From an uncultured Prevotella sp. (lineage in GTDB: Bacteria; Bacteroidota; Bacteroidia; Bacteroidales; Bacteroidaceae), in contig URQS01000004.1 of the NCBI GenBank assembly GCA_900550035.1, positions 22,328-86,327 of the forward strand: a stretch of DNA of 64,000 bases, given 5' to 3'. Shown here piece by piece: positions 1-7,184 of this stretch. Position numbers and translations under genes: made by a program. The stretch's first letter is position 1. Each line of letters begins with the position of its first letter. The notes beneath the pieces are model-generated. The model saw only the letters and a program-made list of their open reading frames with translations, made no database searches and had not been told where the DNA came from.

Positions 1-608
1 GGCCTATTATCAAGGAAGTTGAGGAGAATCAGGGTGCAATTTACGAGCGCATCATGGTGCCAATTACCGACGGCAAGCGTGTATACAATATTCCTTGCAA
101 CCTCAAGGAGGCATATCGCACTGAGGCAAAGGACGTTGTGAAGCAGTTTGAGCGTGTGATAATGTTGCACATCATCGACGATGTATGGAAGGAGAACCTG
201 CGTCTGCTTGACGAACTTCGTCATAGTGTGCAGAATGCTTCTTACGAGCAGAAGGATCCGTTGCTCATCTTCAAGCTTGAGAGTGCCAAGTTGTTCGACT
301 CGATGGTTAACGATATGAACAATCGTATTTGCAGCATCCTCACACGCGGACAGATTCCTGAAATGCAAAGACAGGAAGAGGTTCGTGAGGCTGCTCCCGA
401 GGAGCACACACAGCGTCAGAACTATACCGAGGAGAAGGTTGATCTTGATAACGAAGAGCAGCGTGCTGCCGCTAATCACGACACACGTGAGAATGTAAGC
501 GAGAATCACACTCCGCTGGTTAAGGATAAGATGCCTGGACGCAACGATCTTTGTCCTTGTGGCAGTGGCAAGAAGTTTAAGAACTGCCACGGTAAGGGAC
601 TTGTTTAA
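1..608 (+). CDS. secA: Protein translocase ATPase SecA, C-terminal part (5' end outside window)
   Basis: The frame is open from base 3, so the start lies upstream of the window. SecA is the cytoplasmic ATPase that pushes unfolded preproteins through SecYEG. The visible part covers the end of the helical scaffold/wing region, including the stretch HIIDDVWKENLRLLDELRHSV. A variable acidic linker of about 60 residues follows. The protein ends in the SEC-C zinc motif CPCGSGKKFKNCHG, which in SecA binds zinc and contacts SecB or phospholipid. Two hairpins follow the stop. The motif and its C-terminal position make the call secure; only the truncation by the window edge is missing information. Confidence 0.97.
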   Translation, partial: PIIKEVEENQGAIYERIMVPITDGKRVYNIPCNLKEAYRTEAKDVVKQFERVIMLHIIDDVWKENLRLLDELRHSVQNASYEQKDPLLIFKLESAKLFDSMVNDMNNRICSILTRGQIPEMQRQEEVREAAPEEHTQRQNYTEEKVDLDNEEQRAAANHDTRENVSENHTPLVKDKMPGRNDLCPCGSGKKFKNCHGKGLV

Positions 609-626
609 ACTTGTTTCTTTCTGAAT

Positions 627-704
627 AAAGTGATAATGTTTCACTTTATGATTATAATAAATGCGGGTGTTTCAAAAATACGAAAGGATTTTTGAAGCAT
701 CCGC
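627..704 (+). terminator. Tandem hairpins downstream of secA
   Basis: Two inverted repeats follow the secA stop. The first (627-648) has 7-bp arms AAAGTGA/TCACTTT. The second (663-704) has arms of about 16 bp, GCGGGTGTTTCAAAAA against TTTTTGAAGCATCCGC, which pair fully if two G-U wobbles are allowed. A T-rich tail follows. The position between secA and the next gene fits a rho-independent terminator. Confidence 0.7.
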
Positions 705-738
705 GTTTGTGTTTATCGTATAACACTCAAATAGCTAT

Positions 739-951
739 ATGACATCAAGAAATGAAGAAAAGTGGAATGCCAACTATAGTGCGTTGAAGGAATATATTCA
801 GGCGCATGGGCATCTGCCAGACAAGAAGAAGGTTGAAAACCGTGGTCTTCTTAATTGGTGGAAGTATAATAAGAAATGTATCAAGCTTGGCAAACTCAGT
901 GAGTATAGGGTGGATATGTTGCAAATACTTAGTGATATGCGTGACAATTAG
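739..951 (+). CDS. Small stand-alone helicase-associated (HA) domain protein
   Basis: A 70-residue protein made of a single helicase-associated-type helical repeat (W-x4-Y-x2-L-x2-Y then HGHLP, and a second half NRGLLNWWKYNKK). In established families this domain occurs in tandem at the C-terminus of some helicases and is thought to bind nucleic acid. A similar single repeat (LKQFVSQNGHMPF) ends the RecQ protein near 10.6 kb in this window. The gene lies 16 bases before the degenerate ABC ATPase, so co-transcription is plausible. The cellular role is unknown. The domain call rests on the aromatic pattern only and should be checked by profile search. Confidence 0.65.
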   Translation: MTSRNEEKWNANYSALKEYIQAHGHLPDKKKVENRGLLNWWKYNKKCIKLGKLSEYRVDMLQILSDMRDN

Positions 952-967
952 TTAACGAATAGGAAAA

Positions 968-1588
968 ATGAATATTGAATTATATAAGGCTGCAATAAAA
1001 TCCAAGGATAATCAGTTGTTTTCGGATTTGTCCTTTATATCAAATGCAGGCGATCGCCTGGCGCTTGTATCTTCCGATGCAGAGTGCTTGACTATGACTT
1101 TGCAGGCAATGCTTGGCATGAAACATATGAACAGTGGTTGGGCATGTATTGATGGTGAACCCGTATTACCTTCTGTAGCAGTCTGTTTCCGACGTTATAT
1201 TTCGTATCTTCCTAAGAACATTGACTTCGGAAGTGTAACTGTTGAACAGGTAGCAAAGGATAAAATGAAGGGTGACAGCAAGTATTCATTACAAGAAGCC
1301 GAACGTCATTTGCAGCTTCTTGGTGTGGAATCTGAATGTTTGAGCAAATCATTTGCTTCACTTGATGCATCTATTGCCCAGCGTGCAGCTCTTGCCATCA
1401 CAGTTATGGACGGTCGTCCGATAGCTTTGCTCGACAATCCAACGTCGTTACAAGATGAGGCTGGGAGCAAACTTATAGCCGATTATCTGACTTCCTCATT
1501 GTTTGATGATGTAGCGGTCGTTGTAGCTACTTCAGATCCGATTGTGATAGCAGTGTGTAACAAGAAACAATTTATAGCAAACAAATAA
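968..1588 (+). CDS. Degenerate ABC-type ATP-binding protein (FetA/YbbL-like), probably catalytically inactive
   Basis: 206 residues, the length and fold order of a compact ABC ATPase, followed after 7 bases by a FetB-like membrane protein. FetA/FetB (YbbL/YbbM) is an ABC pair linked to iron export in E. coli. Every nucleotide-handling motif is eroded. The Walker A position reads SSDAECLTM with no GKS/T. The signature region is LDASIAQR rather than LSGGQ. Walker B IALLDNPTS keeps the Asp but has Asn for the catalytic Glu. The H-loop position is ATSDP without His. The frame is intact, so the gene seems maintained rather than decaying. A regulatory or structural subunit is an inference; loss of ATP hydrolysis is strongly suggested by the residues seen. 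Confidence 0.75.
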   Translation: MNIELYKAAIKSKDNQLFSDLSFISNAGDRLALVSSDAECLTMTLQAMLGMKHMNSGWACIDGEPVLPSVAVCFRRYISYLPKNIDFGSVTVEQVAKDKMKGDSKYSLQEAERHLQLLGVESECLSKSFASLDASIAQRAALAITVMDGRPIALLDNPTSLQDEAGSKLIADYLTSSLFDDVAVVVATSDPIVIAVCNKKQFIANK

Positions 1589-1595
1589 TAATAAT

Positions 1596-3206
1596 ATGAT
1601 AACGACATTAGGATTGGCTCTTGGAGTCTTGTTTCTATTAATTCCATTGTGTGTGGCTTACGTCTATCATATAGATATGGTGACGCGTATGCTTCGTACC
1701 TTCTTCTGTATGGTATTGCGTGTAGGTGTGCTTGGAGTGGCAGTTTATTATCTTATGCAAACCAACAGTCTGACACTTAGCTTGTTGGCTGCTTTAGTGT
1801 TTATGCTGTATTCTGTTGTAGTTGTTGTCTATAGGGCACGTCTTAAGCTTTCACTATTCCTGTTGCCGGTATTTGCAGGAATGTTGGTAGCAGTTGTTTT
1901 TGCTGCTGCAATATTGTTGTTTGCCAATGTCGCAATAGGTGATAATTTCGGTATGCGTTATTTGTTGCCAGTATTTGCATTGTTGTCGGGAAGCATTGTT
2001 GAGCCAATGACACAATCGTTGGCAACATATTATGCAGGTCTGAAGCATCACAATCATTTGTATTACTATCTTATAGGCAATGGCGCAACCCGCTCTGAGG
2101 CCATAAGTTATCTTATGAAACGTGCATTGGAGAAATCGTATGTGCCAGGACTGCGCCGTATGGCAGGAGTTGTTGTTGGCGTTTCGCCAGTATTTATGTG
2201 GACAATGATAGTGTGTGGAGCATCGGTTTTCGATGCGGTTGCTATTCAGATACTAGTTATGACGGCTGTATTTGCAGCATCTGTAGTGGCAGCTGTCGTT
2301 TCGCTGACAATAGCAAGACGTTATGTTATTGATGGTTACGACCGATTGAAATCCGTTCTTGTCTTATGCTGCATTTGTGTTACGCTTTGCTCATGCAATC
2401 AGATAGTGAAGCGCATGGACGCAAAGGTGGTGGAGAGCAAGAATGTTCTGCTATCACAAAACAAAGAAGAGACTGATGCCGACTTTAGCAAGAAAAAAGA
2501 AAACACTAATGCTGAAAACCCCAACCTTGAGATCCCTGCCCCTCTGAAGCTGGTGCCCGAACAGATACTCCATCGTACTGGCTATACCGCATCCTACAAC
2601 AGCGACCGTCGTGTGCCCAACTGGGTGGCATGGAATCTTACGCCAAGCCGACTGACAGGTGAAGCAAAGCGTAATGGGGCAGCTTTTCATGAGGACGAGG
2701 ACGTTCCGGAGCCACGTGCTGTCAACATCGACTATGTACGCTCGGGCTATGATCGTGGTCATATGTGTCCGGCTGGCGACAACAAGTGGAGCGCAGTAGC
2801 AATGGACGAATCGTTTCTTTTCACAAATATATGTCCGCAAGCACCTTCGCTTAATCGTGGCGATTGGAACGAAATGGAGCAAGCCTGCCGCAAGTGGGCC
2901 AAGCAGTATGGCGACTTGTATATTGTCTGTGGACCGATATTCTATAAAGGCAAGACCAAGACGATTGGTGCCAATAAGGTGGCAGTGCCCGATGCCTTCT
3001 TCAAGGTGGTGTTATGTATAAAGGGCGAGCCTAAGGCTATCGGCTTTATATACAAGAATGCTGATGGCAATCGTCCGAAGGGCGACTATGCCAACTCGGT
3101 TGATGAAGTGGAGCGAATCACAGGCATCGACTTCTTCCCGTCACTTCCCGACAAGATAGAGAAGAAGGTCGAGGCAGAGTGCAATCCCGACGATTGGGAA
3201 TTATAA
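1596..3206 (+). CDS. FetB/UPF0014-like membrane protein fused to a DNA/RNA non-specific endonuclease
   Basis: 536 residues in two parts. Residues 1-245 hold about seven hydrophobic segments and the conserved stretch AIGDNFGMRYLLPVFALLSGS and later GATRSEA, typical of the FetB/YbbM permease family. From about residue 251 comes what looks like a second start: LKSVLVLCCICVTLCSC, a lipoprotein signal with lipobox LCSC (Cys267). A linker follows, then a NUC1-type endonuclease domain (about 310-530). It contains the His-metal motif DRGHMCPAGD (His389) and the metal-ligand region LNRGDWNEME (Asn420). A TTG codon at 2346 could serve as an internal start for the nuclease alone. The permease half pairs with the preceding degenerate ATPase. 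Whether one or two polypeptides are made is not known. Confidence 0.85.
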   Translation: MITTLGLALGVLFLLIPLCVAYVYHIDMVTRMLRTFFCMVLRVGVLGVAVYYLMQTNSLTLSLLAALVFMLYSVVVVVYRARLKLSLFLLPVFAGMLVAVVFAAAILLFANVAIGDNFGMRYLLPVFALLSGSIVEPMTQSLATYYAGLKHHNHLYYYLIGNGATRSEAISYLMKRALEKSYVPGLRRMAGVVVGVSPVFMWTMIVCGASVFDAVAIQILVMTAVFAASVVAAVVSLTIARRYVIDGYDRLKSVLVLCCICVTLCSCNQIVKRMDAKVVESKNVLLSQNKEETDADFSKKKENTNAENPNLEIPAPLKLVPEQILHRTGYTASYNSDRRVPNWVAWNLTPSRLTGEAKRNGAAFHEDEDVPEPRAVNIDYVRSGYDRGHMCPAGDNKWSAVAMDESFLFTNICPQAPSLNRGDWNEMEQACRKWAKQYGDLYIVCGPIFYKGKTKTIGANKVAVPDAFFKVVLCIKGEPKAIGFIYKNADGNRPKGDYANSVDEVERITGIDFFPSLPDKIEKKVEAECNPDDWEL

Positions 3207-3208
3207 TA

Positions 3209-3643
3209 TTATACTTTCAGCTTGTACACATTCGTTGTCTTGGGTTCGAAACCTACGGATTGATACAGGGCATTCGCAGCCACACGTGCCGGACGCGATG
3301 TCAGCATCAGTGTGCATGGCGAGTATTTGCGGGCTGCTTCTATAGCATGTTCAATCAGCAGTCTGCCGAGTTTCTTGCCACGCATGTTGTTGTCTACTAC
3401 TACGTCCTCTATCCATGCTTTGCTGCCGGTAGGGGCGTAGTATACGGCGAGAGTACACATTCCAACTATCTTGCCGTCTGCCTCCAACAGCAGCAGATGG
3501 GTATCGGGCGATGTTATGATGGCGTTCAGGGCTTCGATAGTCATAGGCAGGGCTGATTGCGAGAGTTGGGGCAGCAGCATATTGATGCTTTCAAGATACT
3601 CTGCCTTGGCTTCGGTGGCTTCAAAAATTATCGGTTCGTGCAT
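3209..3643 (-). CDS. GNAT-family N-acetyltransferase
   Basis: 144 residues, the usual length of a single-domain GNAT enzyme, which transfers an acetyl group from acetyl-CoA to an amine. Motif A is visible as DVVVDNNMRGKKLGRLLIEHA, with the acetyl-CoA pyrophosphate loop RGKKLG, followed by the C-terminal ALYQSVGFEP motif B. The substrate cannot be told from sequence. It is convergent with the FetB-nuclease gene (2 bases apart) and divergent from the alpha-galactosidase, with which it shares a compact two-way promoter region around 3683-3716. Confidence 0.9.
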   Translation of the reverse strand: MHEPIIFEATEAKAEYLESINMLLPQLSQSALPMTIEALNAIITSPDTHLLLLEADGKIVGMCTLAVYYAPTGSKAWIEDVVVDNNMRGKKLGRLLIEHAIEAARKYSPCTLMLTSRPARVAANALYQSVGFEPKTTNVYKLKV

Positions 3644-3682
3644 GCTTTTTAACGATTTATGATTGTTTTAAATTAGTTGTTA

Positions 3683-3716
3683 TGCAAAGATACATAAATT
3701 TATGTGTATCTTTGCA
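3683..3716. promoter_or_regulatory. Near-palindromic divergent promoter: -7 elements facing both ways
   Basis: TGCAAAGATA at 3683-3692 is the complement of TATCTTTGCA at 3707-3716. Each reads as a Bacteroidetes -7 element (TAnnTTTG), one toward the GNAT gene at 3643 and one toward the alpha-galactosidase at 3756. The whole 34 bases are almost a perfect palindrome, so the two promoters lie back to back. Confidence 0.75.
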
Positions 3717-3755
3717 CATATATAAACTATTATAAGCAATAAAACAATCAAAGAA

Positions 3756-4969
3756 ATGAAAAAATCACTACTTCTTTCTTCAGCCTTGCTGCTGTCGTCG
3801 CTCTTTGCATCGGCACAGACCACACCACGCAACCAGCTTACTCCGACTCCTCCAATGGGATGGATGACATGGAATCTGTTTCAGGGCAACATCAACGAAC
3901 AACTTATACGTGAGACTGCCGACGCTATGGTGGAAGGCGGCTTCCGCGATGCCGGCTACAAATACATCTTTATCGACGACCTGTGGCAGGGCGGACGCGA
4001 CCGTCAGAACAATATCATCCCCGACCCCGTAAAGTTTCCCAATGGCATAAAGGCTCTTGCCGACTATGTGCATTCCAAGGGACTGAAGCTCGGAATATAT
4101 TCGGATGCGGCTCCGCTCACCTGTGGCGGATGGACAGCAAGTCTGGGATTTGAGGAGCAGGATGCCCGTACGTTCGCTTCGTGGGGCGTCGACTATCTGA
4201 AGTACGACTACTGCAACGCTCCTGAAGACAGCGCTACGGCACGCCATCGTTATCGCACTATGGCAAATGCCTTGCAGAAGTCGGGCCGTAACATAGCGCT
4301 CGGCATCTGCGAGTGGGGACAGCGACAATGCGAAGAGTGGTGTGAGGAAGTGGGCGGTCAGCTATGGCGCACCTCTTACGACGTTCGTGACATGTGGAAA
4401 GACGTGGTGAAACAGGGTGGTATGGGTATTCTCGACATAGTGAACGTCACGGCCCCGCTTGCCAATTATGTACGCCCAGGACAATGGCCCGATATGGACA
4501 TGCTCGTAGTAGGTCTTAGAGGCAAGGGTGGCCCGTCGAGCGACCTCGGTGGAGTAGGGTGCACCCAGACCGAGTATCAGACCCAGATGAGTATGTGGTG
4601 TATGATGGCATCGCCTCTGGCCATGACCAACGACCTGCGCAAGGTGTCGGAGGACGACCGTCGTATACTGCTCAATCCGGAAATTATCGCCATCAATCAA
4701 GACCCTCTTGGCAAGGCAGCCGAGCGCAAGGTCATGACCGACGACTACCAGATTTATGTACGTCCGCTTGCTGACGGTTCTCACGCCGTAGCATTGCTCA
4801 ACCGTCTGAAAAGCCTCTGGCGTTGACAGCCGACTTTGCCCATCTTGGCATTCCCGGCAAATATACCATTCGAGATGTGTGGCAGCATAAGGACATAGCT
4901 CGCAACGCTTCCAAGTGGAAGGGACGTGTGATGTCGCACGAGACACGCGTGTTTGTCGTAAAGAAATAA
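3756..4969 (+). pseudogene. GH27 alpha-galactosidase, interrupted by a -1 frameshift near the C-terminus
   Basis: The protein starts with a signal peptide (MKKSLLLSSALLLSSLFASAQ) and continues as a GH27 alpha-galactosidase, which releases terminal alpha-galactose from oligo- and polysaccharides. Visible signatures are TPPMGWMTWN at the start of the barrel, FIDDLWQ, the nucleophile strand YLKYDYCN, and PGQWPDMDMLVVG with the region of the acid/base Asp. The first frame stops at 4826. Reading on in the other frame from about 4806 gives a natural beta-domain end (EKPLALTADFAHLGIPGKY...ETRVFVVKK) that stops at 4969. Restoring one base after 4805 joins the two. This is either a real inactivating deletion near the end or a sequencing error; the catalytic barrel is intact. 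Confidence 0.9.
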
Positions 4970-4972
4970 CAT

Positions 4973-5020
4973 AAAAAAGGTTGGTTGCAAGTATTTTGCT
5001 CGTAGCCAACCTTTTTTTTA
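4973..5020. terminator. Bidirectional terminator between alpha-galactosidase and Hsp20
   Basis: Arms AAAAAAGGTTGG and CCAACCTTTTTTT flank a loop of about 24 bases, so a T-run follows the stem on both strands. It sits between two convergent genes. Confidence 0.8.
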
Positions 5021-5062
5021 TTACAATCCAACCTTCTATATATTCCTCAATACGGTGAAATG

Positions 5063-5524
5063 TTATTTCACTTCGATGTTCTTCATCACCTTAGCTTCCT
5101 GCTCCGGAGTAGTCTTCGGGATGACGATAGTAAGGATACCATCGGCAACGCTTGCCGAGATTTTGTCGCGCTCCACGTCGTCAGGCAGAGTGTAGCTTTG
5201 CTCATAGTTGCCATAGGTGAACTCGCGGCGCAAGTAGCGTTCGTGTCTTTCTTTCCTGCAATTACACTCTCTGTCTTCCTCCTTGTGCTCCATCTTGTTC
5301 TCAATGGCCATGTGGAGCAAGCCCTCGTTGGTAACGTTGATGCGAACCCACTCCTTTTTAAGTCCAGGAACTGCAATCTCCATTATATATTCATCACATG
5401 TCTCCTTGACGTTGATAGCTGGGGCTGTAGTGCGTGTCTGAGGCGCTTCCTCAGTATTGAAGAAACAGTTGTCAAACCAATCGTTCAACCAATTTGAATA
5501 GTTATTCCTGCGAACTAACATCAT
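5063..5524 (-). CDS. Small heat-shock protein, Hsp20/alpha-crystallin family
   Basis: 153 residues, matching the family length. Small heat-shock proteins are ATP-independent chaperones that bind unfolding proteins in oligomers. The alpha-crystallin domain spans about residues 35-145: it begins with PAINVKETCDEYIMEIAVPGLKKE and carries the hallmark strand DGILTIVIPKT (A-x-x-x-GVL type motif) near the end. An insertion rich in Cys/Lys/Glu (EEDRECNCRKERHERY) lies mid-domain. The start is supported by an unusually strong Shine-Dalgarno sequence GGAGGT (5533-5538), eight bases upstream, rare in this phylum and fitting high expression. Confidence 0.95.
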   Translation of the reverse strand: MMLVRRNNYSNWLNDWFDNCFFNTEEAPQTRTTAPAINVKETCDEYIMEIAVPGLKKEWVRINVTNEGLLHMAIENKMEHKEEDRECNCRKERHERYLRREFTYGNYEQSYTLPDDVERDKISASVADGILTIVIPKTTPEQEAKVMKNIEVK

Positions 5525-5532
5525 AATGAATT

Positions 5533-5538
5533 ACCTCC
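5533..5538 (-). promoter_or_regulatory. Strong Shine-Dalgarno site of hsp20
   Basis: GGAGGT on the minus strand, eight bases before the ATG at 5524. Most genes in this window lack such a site, so it both fixes the start and suggests efficient translation. Confidence 0.75.
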
Positions 5539-5691
5539 ATTTGTATTTTTCTCGTCCTCTCTTCGCCAAGTGTGGTTCGGTCGGGATTTCTGTTTGTTGA
5601 TAATCTTGTTATTGCCTATAGCTTTATTGCTTTCGGCTTTCAATATGTACTTCGCAACTTATGTGCCAACCGTTATATGTATCGGCCGATA

Positions 5692-5735
5692 TGACATATT
5701 TATCAATTTTGTCATGTTCTTGTGATAAAATGTCA
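5692..5735. promoter_or_regulatory. Inverted repeat, candidate operator of the MATE gene
   Basis: TGACATATTTATCA (5692-5705) and TGATAAAATGTCA (5723-5735) are inverted copies differing by one inserted base. The right arm lies where the -33 element would fall relative to the -7 element at 5756, so a bound protein could block or aid transcription. Confidence 0.45.
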
Positions 5736-5755
5736 GACGTATAGATTTTTCTTAG

Positions 5756-5763
5756 TATCTTTG
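5756..5763 (+). promoter_or_regulatory. -7 promoter element (TATCTTTG) of the MATE gene
   Basis: A perfect match to TAnnTTTG, 65 bases before the ATG at 5829. No clean TTTG was seen at the -33 position. Confidence 0.6.
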
Positions 5764-5828
5764 TGCAGAAATACATTCTTTAGCATAGGGAAATTCCCTA
5801 CGAATACGTAATCACACTTTTTTATATT

Positions 5829-7184
5829 ATGTCAGAAAAACTTACAAAAGACGCCATCGACCTCAGTACGCTGAGTATTCCGCGCCTTTTCGGGCGCTAT
5901 TTTCTTCCTACATTGTTAGGTATGCTCAGCATATCGGCAATGACAGCCATAGACGGAATATTCGTAGGGCATGCCGTTGGTGCCGACGGAATAGCAGCCA
6001 TAAATATATGTGTGCCGATACTGATGGTGGTGACGAGACTGGGGCTGATGATGGGAGCCGGATGCTCTGTTGTGGCATCCATCCATATGGCGCAGCACAA
6101 GTTCAAGGCTGCCCGCATCAATGTCACCCAGGCATGGATATTCGCCACAATGGTAATCTTGGCGATGACAGTCCCCGTGATGTTGTTCCCCTCGGCAATA
6201 GCGAGGATGCTTGGTTCGTCCGAGGCCCTGCTGCCATTGGTGCGTGAGTACTTGCTGGGATTCATGCCTGGCGAGATGTTCGGCGTGTGGGCGGCATTGC
6301 TGCTGTTTGTCATTCGTCTTGACGGCAGTCCGCGCTTCGCCATGTGGTGCAACGTGGTGTCGGCAATAGCCAATATCTTCCTCGACTGGTTTATGATAGT
6401 ATTCATGGGATGGGGGCTTTGGGGAGCAGCAGTAGCCTCGGCTTTGAGTATGGCTATCGGAGGCATTATAGCTATGTGGTATATGCTTTTCGCAGCACGC
6501 CAGTTGCGTCCTATCCGGTTGAAGTGGAGCCGTCGTTCGCTGCTCTATTCCGTGCGCAACATTGGCTATCAATGCACCATAGGTCTCTCTGCCCTTATGG
6601 GTGAATGTACGATGGCTGTGCTTACCCTCATCGGCAATTACGTGTTCGGTTCTTATCTTGGCGACCCTGGTATAGGTGCATTCGGCATAGCATGCTATTA
6701 CACCCCCTTTGTCTACATAATAGGCAACGCCGTGGCACAGTCGGCACAGCCGATTATTAGTTTCAATTACGGTACAGGTGATGATCGTCGAGTTAATTCC
6801 ACATTGCGTGTGGCTCTGCTTGCAGCCGTAGCATGTGGTGCTGCAGCAAGTGTGGCGTTTATGGTTTTCCCTTATGAGCTTGTAGAGCTGTTCATCAGTC
6901 GCAGCGAAGCAGCCTTTCCGCTTGCCGTCAAGGGATTTCCGTTGATGGCTGCAGCGTTTGTGTTCTTCATAGTCAACCTCACGCTCATAGGCTATTTCCA
7001 AAGCATAGAGCGTGTGCGCTCGGCAATGGTGTTTGCCCTGCTGCGCGGACTCTTGTTGCTTGTGCCGAGCTTCATCATCCTTCCTATTGCGTTTGGCGAT
7101 ACGGGCATCTGGCTTGCCTTGGCTGTGTCAGAGCTGCTGACAATGGTTAGTATAATAGGTTATATGATGATTAAAACTTCTTGA
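5829..7184 (+). CDS. MATE-family multidrug/cation antiporter
   Basis: 451 residues with about twelve hydrophobic segments, the standard MATE architecture of two six-helix bundles. These inner-membrane antiporters export cationic drugs or metabolites using a Na+ or H+ gradient. The N-terminal PTLLGMLSISAMTAIDGIFVGHAVGADGIAAINI is the typical first-bundle signature, and the second bundle starts around GNIYVFGSYLG/GNAVAQSAQPIISFNYG. The substrate is unknown. The last 14 bases overlap the convergent HD-MsrA gene. Expression is probably from the -7 element at 5756 with a possible operator upstream. Confidence 0.93.
   Translation: MSEKLTKDAIDLSTLSIPRLFGRYFLPTLLGMLSISAMTAIDGIFVGHAVGADGIAAINICVPILMVVTRLGLMMGAGCSVVASIHMAQHKFKAARINVTQAWIFATMVILAMTVPVMLFPSAIARMLGSSEALLPLVREYLLGFMPGEMFGVWAALLLFVIRLDGSPRFAMWCNVVSAIANIFLDWFMIVFMGWGLWGAAVASALSMAIGGIIAMWYMLFAARQLRPIRLKWSRRSLLYSVRNIGYQCTIGLSALMGECTMAVLTLIGNYVFGSYLGDPGIGAFGIACYYTPFVYIIGNAVAQSAQPIISFNYGTGDDRRVNSTLRVALLAAVACGAAASVAFMVFPYELVELFISRSEAAFPLAVKGFPLMAAAFVFFIVNLTLIGYFQSIERVRSAMVFALLRGLLLLVPSFIILPIAFGDTGIWLALAVSELLTMVSIIGYMMIKTS

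Larger units (their letters stand above)
5525..5828. other. Intergenic region between hsp20 and the MATE gene
   Basis: No coding sequence seen. It holds the hsp20 ribosome binding site, an imperfect 13-14-bp inverted repeat (5692-5735) and a -7 element (5756-5763) for the MATE gene. No clear -7 element for hsp20 was found. Confidence 0.6.

Noticed and set aside
5916..7001. Long open frame on the minus strand within the MATE gene
   Set aside because: Cys/His/Gln-rich translation with no family pattern; it is a shadow of a GC-richer coding region with a clear MATE product on the plus strand.
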